From Rhodococcus maanshanensis NBRC 100610 (GTDB taxonomy: Bacteria > Actinomycetota > Actinomycetes > Mycobacteriales > Mycobacteriaceae), in assembly GCF_001894865.1 (NCBI RefSeq), contig NZ_BCXA01000024.1, positions 61,900-125,899 on the forward strand: a stretch of DNA of 64,000 bases, written 5' to 3'. Within the stretch, counting starts at the first letter, position 1. Every line of letters starts with the position of its first letter. The notes beneath the pieces are model-generated. The model did not search any database and was not told the origin of the DNA. It worked only from the letters and a program-made list of their open reading frames with translations. The position numbers and the translations under genes are program-made. Below are positions 17,209 to 27,250 of this stretch, piece by piece.

Positions 17209-17973
17209 GTGACCTCCACGGCGATGACGCGAACCACGATCCTGATCACCGGCGCCAGTTCCGGACTGGGTGCGGAGATGGCGCGCCAGTTCGCTTCCAA
17301 GGGACGCGATCTCGCGCTGTGTGCCCGCCGCATCGATCGGCTCGAGGAGCTGCGCGCGGAACTGCTCGCCGTGCACCCGTCGATCAGGATCGCGGTTCGG
17401 GCGCTCGACGTCAACGATCACCGCGCGGTGTCCCGGGTGTTCGGTGAACTCGACGACGAGCTGGGCGGGCTCGACCGGATCGTCGTCAACGCCGGACTCG
17501 GCAAGGGCGCCGTGATCGGCACGGGTAAGCCCGAGGCGAATCTGGAGACCGCGCAGACCAACTTCGTCGGCGCCCTCGCGCAGGTGGAGGCCGCGATGGA
17601 ACTGTTCCGGGCGCGTGGCGCCGGCCATCTGGTGCTGGTGTCCTCGATGAGCGCGGTGCGCGGCCTGCCGAAGGCGCAGACCGCCTACTCCGCGAGCAAG
17701 GCTGCGGTGTCCGCGATCGGGGAGGGTCTCTCCGCGGAACTCTCGCGCAGCCCGATCTCCGTCACCACCGTCCTGCCCGGCTACATCCGCACCCCGATCA
17801 ACGAGAAGGTGGCCAAGACGCCGCTGATGGCCGACACCGTCACCGGGGTGCGGTCGATGGTGAAGGCGATCGAACGCGAGCCGCGGCGGGCCGTCGTGCC
17901 CGGCTGGCCGTGGCGGCCGATCGACCTGGCGTTGCGGGTGCTGCCGACCGGGCTCACCGGGCGCTTCCTGTAA
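17209..17973 (+). CDS. short-chain dehydrogenase/reductase (Rv0945-like)
   Basis: The 254-residue protein is a classical SDR: cofactor motif TGASSGLG, VVNAG near residue 95, and the catalytic Ser...Tyr-x-x-x-Lys in VLVSSMSAVRG and YSASKAA. It lies between the Fpg/Nei gene and pgi, as Rv0945 does in M. tuberculosis, although accessory genes separate them here. GTG 17209 was taken as the start; ATG 17224 would remove five residues without harm to the fold. Substrate unknown. Confidence 0.87.
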   Translation: MTSTAMTRTTILITGASSGLGAEMARQFASKGRDLALCARRIDRLEELRAELLAVHPSIRIAVRALDVNDHRAVSRVFGELDDELGGLDRIVVNAGLGKGAVIGTGKPEANLETAQTNFVGALAQVEAAMELFRARGAGHLVLVSSMSAVRGLPKAQTAYSASKAAVSAIGEGLSAELSRSPISVTTVLPGYIRTPINEKVAKTPLMADTVTGVRSMVKAIEREPRRAVVPGWPWRPIDLALRVLPTGLTGRFL

Positions 17974-17991
17974 CCGATCCCGGTCGCGCTG

Positions 17992-18237
17992 TTACTGCAG
18001 GTAGCCCTCGACCTGGCCGGCGGGGCTGACCGGCACCTCGTCCGGCGGCAGGCCGGCGTCGATGCGGGCCCGTCGCTGGCGCAACAGGTCCCAGCACTGG
18101 TCGAGGGTCTCTTCGATGGCGGCGAGCTGCGTCTGCTCCTGGGCGGGATCGAGGTCGCCCGCCTCGGTCTTCGCACGCAGTTGGTGCTCGGTGTCGACGA
18201 GCCGGCGGATGCTTGCGAGGATGTCCTGTTCGCTCAT
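17992..18237 (-). CDS. DUF2630 family protein
   Basis: This 81-residue acidic and helical protein matches the DUF2630 family pattern: an N-terminal DILASIRRLVDTEHQLR, the conserved core LDQCWDLLRQRRARIDAG, and a short C-terminal tail ending VEGYLQ. The family is found in actinobacteria and has no known function. Its ATG overlaps the stop of the upstream membrane-protein gene (TGATG), so the two are co-translated. It converges with the SDR gene, 18 bases apart. Confidence 0.85.
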   Translation of the reverse strand: MSEQDILASIRRLVDTEHQLRAKTEAGDLDPAQEQTQLAAIEETLDQCWDLLRQRRARIDAGLPPDEVPVSPAGQVEGYLQ

Positions 18238-18968
18238 CAGTGAACTCCACTCCTAGGGGACTGCGGGTTCCGCGATCCACCATAGGCCGGTACCGGGTCG
18301 GCTGTCCGGCGCCCGAAGGCGAGCAGCCCCGCGAACGCCACCAGCCAGGCGCTCCACAGCAGGTATCCGGCGAAGTTCGCCTGCTCGGCGCCCGGCAGGT
18401 CCAGCGGCGCGAACACGCCGGTGGCGATCAGGGCGGCAGCGCCGAATCCCAGTGCGGTGAACCAGGTTCCGGCCAGTGTCCGGTGCAGTGCCAGTGCGAC
18501 CATGGCGGTCCATGTCGCGGTGAGTGCGTAGCCGAGGGTCTCGCCGACGGCGACGCCGAGCACGGTGTTCGCGGTCGTGAACGTTGCGATGGCACCGGGA
18601 TCCGATTCCGCCCGCGCGGCGAGGAACGGCACCAGCAACGGCCAGCGGACCAGCCCGGCCAGTTGGACCGCCGAGGCGGCGATCCCGACCGGAACGCCGG
18701 CGCGGAGCAGCGCCGAGTCACCGAGCCGCCCCACCCGCAGCGCGATCGGTGTCAGTAGTGCCGCGCCCGCGCAGAGCAGGGCGAACCACGCGACTATCGC
18801 GGCCTGGTCGGCACGGAACTCGGCCAGCGCCTGTCCGGCGGGCCGGGTCAGGACGTCGGGGTAGTCGAAGGCCGCGCCAAGGCCGGTGAACGCGATGTTG
18901 AGGATCAGCGCTCCCGCGACGAGAAGGGCGGCGGTGAGGCGGTTGTGGTGTCGGTCGGATGGTTGCAT
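18237..18968 (-). CDS. DUF4386-like integral membrane protein
   Basis: The 243-residue protein has about six or seven hydrophobic segments, beginning LTAALLVAGALILNIAFTGLGAAF and including LLWSAWLVAFAGLLAFG near the end. The motif YPDVLTRPAGQALAEF resembles the DUF4386 family of small membrane proteins. It starts 63 bases from a divergent TetR gene, and a perfect 34-bp palindrome fills part of that gap, so it is very probably the regulated target. It might be a permease or a sensor; nothing in it shows a transported substrate. Confidence 0.7.
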   Translation of the reverse strand: MQPSDRHHNRLTAALLVAGALILNIAFTGLGAAFDYPDVLTRPAGQALAEFRADQAAIVAWFALLCAGAALLTPIALRVGRLGDSALLRAGVPVGIAASAVQLAGLVRWPLLVPFLAARAESDPGAIATFTTANTVLGVAVGETLGYALTATWTAMVALALHRTLAGTWFTALGFGAAALIATGVFAPLDLPGAEQANFAGYLLWSAWLVAFAGLLAFGRRTADPVPAYGGSRNPQSPRSGVH

Positions 18969-18988
18969 CGTGGACTCACTCCCTCTGG

Positions 18989-19022
18989 CTGTACCCCGTA
19001 CAGCTGGCTGTACGGGGTACAG
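18989..19022. promoter_or_regulatory. perfect double-palindrome TetR operator
   Basis: CTGTACCCCGTACAG (18989-19003) and CTGTACGGGGTACAG (19008-19022) are each a 6-3-6 palindrome and are exact reverse complements of each other, so the whole 34 bases with the CTGG centre form one inverted repeat. The site lies between the DUF4386-like gene (start 18968) and the TetR gene (start 19031) and would cover both promoters. Two TetR dimers could bind side by side. Confidence 0.8.
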
Positions 19023-19030
19023 TCAACGTC

Positions 19031-19702
19031 ATGTCGGAGGTCGAGTCAACAGGCAAACGGGAGCGCCCGGCCAGGCGCGCGTTCACCAGGGATCAGGTGG
19101 TGGACACTGCGCTGGCGATCCTGGACGAGGGCGGCGGCGATGCGCTGTCGATCCGATCGGTCGCCGGACGGCTCGGGGTGAACCCGAACGCCGTCTACAC
19201 CTACGTCGCGAGCCGGGCGGACCTCGAGCGCGAGGTCGCCGAGCGGGTGCTCGGCCAGGCGGACGCGAGCCTGCTCGCGGGACCGACCGCGGACTGGCGG
19301 GATCGGATCGTGGACTTCGCGACGGCGCTCCGCCTGCGGCTGCTCGAGCACCCGGCGGTGGCGCGGCTGCTGATGACCGCGCCGATGAACGGCCCGGCCG
19401 CCCTCGAGGTGGGGGAGCGGCTGCTCGAGGCCCTCGCCGACGGCGGCCTCGACCCCGACGCCGCGGCCCGCATCACCTACCTGGTGATCGTGCACGTGGT
19501 CGGGTCGGTGGCGCTCGAGGTGGCCGAGACGGACGGACGGCCGCCGCTCGCGGCGGAGGCGGACCGGGTCGCGCAGCGCCGCAGCGGTTTCGACGCGGTC
19601 GATGCCCTGCGGTGGCCGCGCACGGCGGCCGCCGCAGGGGTGATGGCGGACTGGATCTCCGCCGAGCAGTTCGAGTGGGGGTTACGCCGCCTGCTGGGGT
19701 GA
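19031..19702 (+). CDS. TetR-family regulator
   Basis: The 223-residue protein has the TetR DNA-binding domain at about residues 17-63 (FTRDQVVDTALAILDEGGGDALSIRSVAGRLGVNPNAVYTYVASRADL). The remaining helices form the ligand domain, of the type often listed as TetR_C. ATG 19031 follows the palindromic operator by 8 bases, so the protein should repress its own gene and the divergent membrane-protein gene. The frame is open further upstream but would run through the operator. Confidence 0.88.
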   Translation: MSEVESTGKRERPARRAFTRDQVVDTALAILDEGGGDALSIRSVAGRLGVNPNAVYTYVASRADLEREVAERVLGQADASLLAGPTADWRDRIVDFATALRLRLLEHPAVARLLMTAPMNGPAALEVGERLLEALADGGLDPDAAARITYLVIVHVVGSVALEVAETDGRPPLAAEADRVAQRRSGFDAVDALRWPRTAAAAGVMADWISAEQFEWGLRRLLG

Positions 19703-19715
19703 TCCGGCGTCGCGG

Positions 19716-21446
19716 CTAGCGGCGCCGACGGAGCCGCCCGAGCACGGTCGTCTCGGTTCCCCGGCCCGCCGGCCCGGCGATGAGCGCGAGCTCGGCCTGG
19801 TCGGTGATCTTCTCGCGGATGCGGCCGCGCGCGGCGCCGCGGCTGCGTTCGGCTTCGTCGATCAGCTTCCATCCGGCCCGGTCGATCACGGCCGACTGCC
19901 GCTCCCGCACCAGTCGGTTGAGCGCCTTCGCGCCCGACCGGGGCTCGCGCAGTCGACCGGCATTGAAGTCGTCGACGAGCTTGGTCACGGTCTCCTGCGC
20001 GCAGGACTTGTTCGTGCCGATGAACCCGCTCGGCCCGCGCTTGATCCAGCCGGTGGCGTACGCGCCCGCGAGCACGGACCCGCCCGGTCCGTCGAGCACC
20101 CGCCCGTCGGCATTGGGGATCACCCCGGCCGAATGGTCGAACGGCACCCCCGCGATCGGCACCCCTCGGTACCCGATCGAGGTGAGGACGAGGCCGGCCT
20201 CGAGTCGTTCCGTCTCACCGGTCGACTCGACCCGCACGCCGCCGTCCTCCCCGACGGTCAGCGCGTTGCGGTCGAACTCGACGCCGGTGACCCGGTCGTC
20301 GCCGCTGATCGCGGTCGGGGACAACAGGTAACGCAGCGAGATCCGCCGCCGCCCGTGACCAGGCTCGCCATCGAGGCGGGCGGACCGGAGCAGCGAAAGC
20401 TTCTGCGCCACCGAGTGCGAGAGCTCGCCGTCTCGGGCGAGGAGTTCGGTCGTGGGGTCGGGGACCATCTCGTCCGGGTGGACCACCACGTCGATATCGG
20501 GCGCGTCGAGGAGACCGGCGAACTCGGGAACCGTGAAGGCGGACTGGGCGATTCCGCGCCGCGCGACGATCACGACCTCCTCGATCCGGCTGCCGCGCAG
20601 CGCCTCGAGGGCGGCGGGCGCGATGTCGGTGGCGGCGAGACGGTCGGGGTCCGCGGTCAGGATCCGGGCGACGTCGAGTGCGACATTGCCGTTTCCGATG
20701 ATGACGGCCCGCCGGTGGGACAGGTCGAAGCGATCGTCGGCGTGGTCGGGATGGCCGTTGTACCAGGCCACCAGGTTCGTCGCGGAGGTCGAGCCGGGGA
20801 GGTCCTCGCCGGGGATCCCGAGGCCGCGGTCGGTCGAGGCGCCGACCGCGTAGATCACCGCGTGGTGATGCGCGAGCAGTTCGTCGTGGGTCAGGTGTTC
20901 GCCGACCTCCACGTTCAGGAAGTACTCGAATCCCGGCTGGGCGGCGATCTTGTCGTACAACCGGGAGACCTGCTTGGTCTTCTGGTGATCGGGCGCGACG
21001 CCCGCACGGACCAGGCCGTGCGGCACCGGAAGCCGGTCGAAGACGTTGACCTGCACCCCGGGCTGGGTGAGCAGCTCGTCGGCGGCGTACATCGCGGCCG
21101 GGCCCGCCCCGACGATCGCCACCCGCAGCGGACCCCGATCACGGTGGATCTCGGGTGCGGGCATGACGGGCGCCAGCACCGGACGGGGGCGCGGCTCCTT
21201 GTAGAAGTCCGCGTTGATAGTCAGGAAGGGCTGCTGCGACTCCGAGAGCTTCGAGTGCGGGACGATCGCGTCCACCGGGCACGCGGAGATGCAGGCGCCA
21301 CAGTCGACGCACGAGGCCGGGTCGATGTGCAGCATCTCCGCGGTCAGGAAGTCGGGCTCGTCCGGCGTCGGGTGGATGCAGTTGACGGGGCAGGCGTACA
21401 CGCAGGACGCGTCGCTGCAGCAGGATTGGGTGACGACATGGGGCAT
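19716..21446 (-). CDS. fprB: ferredoxin-NADP reductase with N-terminal ferredoxin domain (FprB-like)
   Basis: The 576-residue protein has a two-cluster ferredoxin domain in the first 75 residues (CCSDASCVYACPVNC and CVDCGACISACPVDA), then an adrenodoxin-reductase-like flavoprotein: VAIVGAGPAAMYAADEL for FAD, VIIGNGNVALDVARIL for NADP, and GWIKRGPSGFIGTNK near the C-terminal FAD contact. It moves electrons from NADPH through FAD to iron-sulfur clusters. It follows the second AurF-like oxygenase gene by 30 bases on the same strand, so it is the likely electron supply for that oxygenase. M. tuberculosis FprB has the same domain order. Confidence 0.88.
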   Translation of the reverse strand: MPHVVTQSCCSDASCVYACPVNCIHPTPDEPDFLTAEMLHIDPASCVDCGACISACPVDAIVPHSKLSESQQPFLTINADFYKEPRPRPVLAPVMPAPEIHRDRGPLRVAIVGAGPAAMYAADELLTQPGVQVNVFDRLPVPHGLVRAGVAPDHQKTKQVSRLYDKIAAQPGFEYFLNVEVGEHLTHDELLAHHHAVIYAVGASTDRGLGIPGEDLPGSTSATNLVAWYNGHPDHADDRFDLSHRRAVIIGNGNVALDVARILTADPDRLAATDIAPAALEALRGSRIEEVVIVARRGIAQSAFTVPEFAGLLDAPDIDVVVHPDEMVPDPTTELLARDGELSHSVAQKLSLLRSARLDGEPGHGRRRISLRYLLSPTAISGDDRVTGVEFDRNALTVGEDGGVRVESTGETERLEAGLVLTSIGYRGVPIAGVPFDHSAGVIPNADGRVLDGPGGSVLAGAYATGWIKRGPSGFIGTNKSCAQETVTKLVDDFNAGRLREPRSGAKALNRLVRERQSAVIDRAGWKLIDEAERSRGAARGRIREKITDQAELALIAGPAGRGTETTVLGRLRRRR

Positions 21447-21476
21447 TGCGAAACGACTTCCGATCCGGGGGTCTGG

Positions 21477-22463
21477 TCAGGCGGCGCTGCGGACCGGCTC
21501 GCTGCGGTAGCGCGAGCTCTTGCCGTCGATCTTCAGGCCCTTCCAGACCAGGCGCGAGGCGGGGTTCATCAGTCCGCTGTCGGTGGCGAGCATCCGCACG
21601 TCCGCGAAGTAGTCGCGCAGGGTCTGGCGCGCCTCGGGGGTGCTCCAGAACAGGTCCTTCTTGACCTGCTTCGGGATGTCGAACTCGCGCCAGAACTGCT
21701 TCGGCGGGATGACGATGACGTCGCACAGGATGCGCATGATGAGCGGCATCGCCAGCGAGGCGAAGAACCGTCCCACCTTCGACATCTTCGGGACGCGCCG
21801 ACGCAGGAACTGGTGCGCGAACGAGATGTGCCTGGCCTCCTCGGCGACGTGAATCGCCATGACACCCTTCATGATCGGGTGGATGACACCGTCCTCACGC
21901 AGGACGGCCTTCTGGATGTGGTCGATCGGTTCCTCGCCTGCGAGGACGCCCATGAAGAAGATCACCGGCAGCGTCGAGCCTGCCAGTGGGAGGAACGGCG
22001 AGACGAAGCGCATCAGCGGCCCCATTCCCGGGGTGTCCTTGCCGATCCGGTTGACCATCTCCTGGAACATCAGGGTGTGGTTGCACTCCTCGATGGTCTC
22101 GTGGGTGCAGTACCGGGCCTCGGGCGAGCCGTTCTCCAGCGAGAAGACGTACTGCATCATCCCGCGGATCAGGATGTTCTCGAACTGCAGGCCGACCTTG
22201 GCGACATTGGCCTGCCGCCACATGCCGATCTCGATCTGCTTGTCCAGGGGCAGCGCCTGGTACCACGGGTGGCTGCCGAGCGGGTCGCTCTCCTTCTGGA
22301 GGACCCAGCGGGGGTCGTTCGGGATCACCGCGAACTCGGGGGAATCCCAGTCGATGTCCTCGAAGGGATCGAAGTGCTTGTGCACCGACGCTTCCGACAG
22401 CATCGTCAGGGACTCGTCGTACCTGGCCTGATCGGCTCGATCGGTCGCTGTCGTCAGTGTCAT
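21477..22463 (-). CDS. AurF-like diiron oxygenase (second copy)
   Basis: The 328-residue protein shows the same ligand pattern as the copy at 5976-6872: HETIEECNH (E122, E126, H129), EE at 177-178, and HVAEEARH (H205, E208/E209, H212). The two proteins share the general fold but differ in length and at most other positions, so they are old paralogues. ATG 22463 has GGGAG about 6 bases upstream; the frame is open 120 bases further. The reductase gene downstream suggests a self-contained NADPH-driven oxygenase. The substrate is unknown. Confidence 0.82.
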   Translation of the reverse strand: MTLTTATDRADQARYDESLTMLSEASVHKHFDPFEDIDWDSPEFAVIPNDPRWVLQKESDPLGSHPWYQALPLDKQIEIGMWRQANVAKVGLQFENILIRGMMQYVFSLENGSPEARYCTHETIEECNHTLMFQEMVNRIGKDTPGMGPLMRFVSPFLPLAGSTLPVIFFMGVLAGEEPIDHIQKAVLREDGVIHPIMKGVMAIHVAEEARHISFAHQFLRRRVPKMSKVGRFFASLAMPLIMRILCDVIVIPPKQFWREFDIPKQVKKDLFWSTPEARQTLRDYFADVRMLATDSGLMNPASRLVWKGLKIDGKSSRYRSEPVRSAA

Positions 22464-22707
22464 GGCTACTCCCGCTGTCGCTGTCGTTGCTGAGGCGATC
22501 GCGCACGGCATCGTCTCTTCGGTGCGGCGTACCGGCCGCGGTGTCTCGATGTTCAGGTAACTGTAACCGTGAGTCGCATGCAAATCCAGGCCTTTGGCCG
22601 ATTCGATGGCGACATCGGGGAAATTCGCTCAGTCGCTGCTCAGAAACCTGGCGCATACTGGTTTCAGCAGATTCGCCGCATCGGCGGCCCATCCATGGAG
22701 CATGATC

Positions 22708-23517
22708 ATGGTTCCGAGCATGCAGTGGCACACCTGGGGCAGCGAGGTGGAGATCCAGGTGACGGAGGGGGCCGCACTCGACGCTGCGGCCGACATCGCC
22801 GCAGCCACGCTCACCGATGTCCGCGCCGCCTGCGACCTCACCCGCGGCGATGCCGAGATCCATGCCGTCAACCTCTCCCAGGGCATGCCGGTCAAGATCA
22901 GCCGACGCCTCACCGCGCTGATCCGGGCCGCGTTGTGGGCGGCCCGGATGACAGGGGGTGCCGTCGACCCCCTCTCTCATGACACGGCGGACCCGCGCCG
23001 GGTGCCTCCCATCCATCCCGAGAGCACGTTCGAGGACGTGCGGCTGGACTGCGACACGGTCTTCGCCCCGTTCGGGGTCTACCTCGACATCACCGGCACC
23101 GCGAAGGCAGGCATCGCGGATCGGGTGGCCCACACCGCCGCGGGGGCACTCGAATGCGGTGTCCTGATGCGGATCGGTGACACCATCTCGACCGCCGGGC
23201 ACTGCCCGATCGGGGGATGGCAGGTGGAGATCGGGGCAGGCGCGCCGATCGAGGTGCTCACAGGGAAGGCGCTGTCCTCAGCACGTCCCGCTGTGCGGGC
23301 GGAGTGGGATGCCGACGGCGGACTGGACGGGGTCACGGTGATCACCGAGGACAGCCTGTGGGCCTATGCGGCGGCGGCCGCGGCGGTGAGCCGGGGAGTG
23401 GCCGCGCTGCGCTGGCTCGACGAGAACGAACTCGCCGCCCGAGTCGCGTACCGACGGGGCGCGGTGCGCACCACCGACGCGTGGGCGCACCTGCTGCCCC
23501 ACGGGCATGTGGCGTAG
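22708..23517 (+). CDS. divergent ApbE-like (FAD:protein FMN transferase) protein
   Basis: The protein of about 269 residues follows the ApbE outline: an N-terminal strand WHTWGSEVEIQV, a helix ending DLTRGDAEIHAVN, ALWAARMTGGAVDPL, the segment YLDITGTAKAGIADRVA where ApbE has a conserved DLGGIAKG, and a C-terminal TVITEDSLWAYAAAAAA. ApbE proteins attach FMN to proteins. Several key positions differ here, among them the glycine and lysine of the DLGGIAKG motif, so activity is uncertain. ATG 22708 lies 7 bases after GGAG; ATG 22702 and 22720 are alternatives. It diverges from the second diiron oxygenase operon, so flavin handling for that operon is possible. Confidence 0.6.
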   Translation: MVPSMQWHTWGSEVEIQVTEGAALDAAADIAAATLTDVRAACDLTRGDAEIHAVNLSQGMPVKISRRLTALIRAALWAARMTGGAVDPLSHDTADPRRVPPIHPESTFEDVRLDCDTVFAPFGVYLDITGTAKAGIADRVAHTAAGALECGVLMRIGDTISTAGHCPIGGWQVEIGAGAPIEVLTGKALSSARPAVRAEWDADGGLDGVTVITEDSLWAYAAAAAAVSRGVAALRWLDENELAARVAYRRGAVRTTDAWAHLLPHGHVA

Positions 23518-23532
23518 GCGCGCCGGGAGACC

Positions 23533-25182
<1,650 letters not shown>

Positions 25183-25264
25183 ACGTCGAGACTAGTGGGG
25201 GAGAACCGGCGGCGCTCAGCGCTTCCCGGTGCGGGCGCTCCTTGATCGATCGTGTCCGGCGGTT

Positions 25265-25327
25265 CGCCGAGAGTGCACCTACTGGCGGGACCACTCGCGC
25301 GACGCGACGGAACGTGCACACTCGACG
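25265..25327. repeat. 63-bp inverted-repeat element, copy A
   Basis: The element begins CGCCGAGAGTGCAC and ends GTGCACACTCGACG; the two ends are inverted copies with two mismatches over 14 bases. It lies between the divergent pgi and aldehyde dehydrogenase genes. Four other intergenic copies in the window have exactly the same length of 63 bases. Confidence 0.8.
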
Positions 25328-25366
25328 GGGCCTTCCATTACGCGCGTGGGCGGGCAGTATGGAGCC

Positions 25367-26818
25367 ATGGACGAGCGAACTCTGATCGAGTCGGTTCCCA
25401 CGAAGCTCTGGATCGGCGGAAAACAGGTGGACGCGGCGAGCGGCGCGACGTTCACGGTGGTCAACCCCGCGACCGGCGAGCCGCTCGCCGAGGTCGCGGA
25501 CGCAGGCCCAGCCGACGGCCTGCTTGCGCTCGACGCGGCGGCGGCCGCCCAGCGCGAGTGGGCGGCCACCCCGGCGCGCAAGCGCGGCGAGATCCTGCGG
25601 GCGGTGTTCGAGGCGATCACCGCCCGCGCCGACGACTTCGCCCTGCTGATGACGCTGGAGATGGGCAAGGTGCTGGCCGAGAGCAGGGGCGAGGTGGCCT
25701 ACGGCGCCGAGTTCTTCCGCTGGTTCAGCGAGGAGGCGGTGCGGATCGCAGGCCGCTACACCCACGCGCCAGCGGGCACCGGCCGGATCCTGGTCGGCAA
25801 GGCCCCGGTCGGGCCGTGCCTGGCGATCACCCCGTGGAACTTCCCGCTGGCGATGGGGACCCGCAAGATCGGGCCCGCCCTCGCCGCCGGCTGCACGATG
25901 ATCGTCAAGCCCGCCGCCGAGACGCCGCTGACCATGCTGTTGCTCGGCCAGCTCATCGCCGACGCCGGGCTGCCCGACGGCGTCCTGTCGGTCCTACCGA
26001 CCTCGAACGCGGCCGCGCTGACCGGACCGCTGATCGACGATCCGCGGCTGCGCAAGCTCACCTTCACCGGGTCCACCGGAGTCGGGCGCAAGCTGATCGA
26101 GCAGTCCGCGAAGGGGCTGCTGCGCACCTCGATGGAGCTCGGCGGGAACGCGCCGTTCGTGGTGTTCGACGACGCCGACCTGGACGCCGCGGTGGACGGG
26201 GCGATGCTGGCCAAGCTGCGCAACGGCGGCGAGGCCTGCACCGCGGCGAACCGATTCCACGTGCAGAACTCGGTCCGCGAGGAGTTCGCCGCCAGGCTGA
26301 CCGACCGGATGCGGTCGATGACCCTCGGACCGGGCACCGACCCGGATTCGAAGCTCGGGCCGCTGATCAACCCCGCTCAGCTCGAGACCGTCAGCGAGCT
26401 GGTGCGCGACGCGGTCGCGGTGGGGGCGCAGGTGCGACTCGGCGGCCAGGCGCCGGGCGGGCCGGGCTACTTCTACCCGGCGACGGTGCTGGCGGACGTG
26501 CCCGTCGAGGCCCGCATCCTGCGCGAGGAGGTGTTCGGTCCGGTCGCCGCGATCGCCGGGTTCGACACCGAGGAGGAGGGCATCGCCGCCGCCAACGACA
26601 CCGAGTACGGACTGGCCGCCTACATCTACACGCAGAGCCTGGATCGGGCGCTGCGGGTGGCCGAGGCGCTCGAGACCGGGATGGTCGGCGTGAACAGGGG
26701 CGTGATCTCCGACGCCGCCGCGCCGTTCGGGGGCGTCAAGTCCTCCGGGTTCGGGCGCGAGGGCGGCAGCGAGGGCATCGAGGAGTACCTGGAGACCAAG
26801 TACATCGCCCTGCAGTAG
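25367..26818 (+). CDS. gabD: NAD(P)-dependent succinate-semialdehyde-type dehydrogenase
   Basis: The 483-residue enzyme is an aldehyde dehydrogenase of the GabD group. Seen are the cofactor-binding TGSTGVGRKLIEQSAKG, the glutamate motif MELGGNAPFVVFDDAD, the catalytic cysteine in NGGEACTAANRF and GPVAAIAGFDTEEEGI. GabD oxidises succinate semialdehyde to succinate, which would feed the sucCD products nearby, but other short aldehydes are possible. ATG 25367 gives the usual N-terminus; an ATG at 25359 is out of frame. It converges with the chorismate mutase gene with 15 bases between them. Confidence 0.85.
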   Translation: MDERTLIESVPTKLWIGGKQVDAASGATFTVVNPATGEPLAEVADAGPADGLLALDAAAAAQREWAATPARKRGEILRAVFEAITARADDFALLMTLEMGKVLAESRGEVAYGAEFFRWFSEEAVRIAGRYTHAPAGTGRILVGKAPVGPCLAITPWNFPLAMGTRKIGPALAAGCTMIVKPAAETPLTMLLLGQLIADAGLPDGVLSVLPTSNAAALTGPLIDDPRLRKLTFTGSTGVGRKLIEQSAKGLLRTSMELGGNAPFVVFDDADLDAAVDGAMLAKLRNGGEACTAANRFHVQNSVREEFAARLTDRMRSMTLGPGTDPDSKLGPLINPAQLETVSELVRDAVAVGAQVRLGGQAPGGPGYFYPATVLADVPVEARILREEVFGPVAAIAGFDTEEEGIAAANDTEYGLAAYIYTQSLDRALRVAEALETGMVGVNRGVISDAAAPFGGVKSSGFGREGGSEGIEEYLETKYIALQ

Positions 26819-26833
26819 TGGTTGGCTGCGGTC

Positions 26834-27124
26834 CTACTGGCCGAGCCGGCCGCGGCCGAGGCGCAGCAGCAGCATCGCCAGCGTGTGGCCCTCCTGGCCG
26901 AGGTCGCTGAAGCGCTCGAGAACCTTCATCTCGCGGCTGTGCACGAGGCGCGGGCCGCCGGAGGCCATCCGGGTGCGGCCGATGATCTGGGAGACCTCGC
27001 TGCGGCGCTTGATCGCGGCGAGGATCTCGGCGTCCAGTCGGTCGATCTCCAGTCGGAGCTCCTCGATCTCGGCCTCGCTGGTGGGGAGGTCGGGGTCGGT
27101 GGCATCCGGAACTGAGCCGCCCAT
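26834..27124 (-). CDS. aroQ: chorismate mutase, AroQ type
   Basis: The 96-residue protein is a single helical AroQ domain: EIEELRLEIDRLDAEILAAIKRRSEVSQIIGRTR forms the long first helix with the arginine and lysine that bind chorismate, and GGPRLVHSREMKVLERF the next. It converts chorismate to prephenate for phenylalanine and tyrosine. Mycobacterial relatives (Rv0948c) are weak alone and are activated by binding DAHP synthase; the short length fits that type. ATG 27124 has GAGGAG upstream. It sits beside uvrD1 as in M. tuberculosis. Confidence 0.88.
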   Translation of the reverse strand: MGGSVPDATDPDLPTSEAEIEELRLEIDRLDAEILAAIKRRSEVSQIIGRTRMASGGPRLVHSREMKVLERFSDLGQEGHTLAMLLLRLGRGRLGQ

Positions 27125-27250
27125 GTGTGTTTCTCCTCGTGTCAGATCAGGAATCACAGTTTGCCACGGGCGCGAGGGGCTGACCATCGCCGGGGCGGAG
27201 GGCCGGTCCGGGGGCGCCGCTGTCGGTGCGCGGCGGTAGCGTTGACAGCG

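Noticed and set aside
20133..22493. 786-codon open frame opposite the FprB-like and diiron oxygenase genes
   Set aside because: Both genes on the minus strand have clear domains and ribosome sites; the plus-strand product has no recognisable motif.
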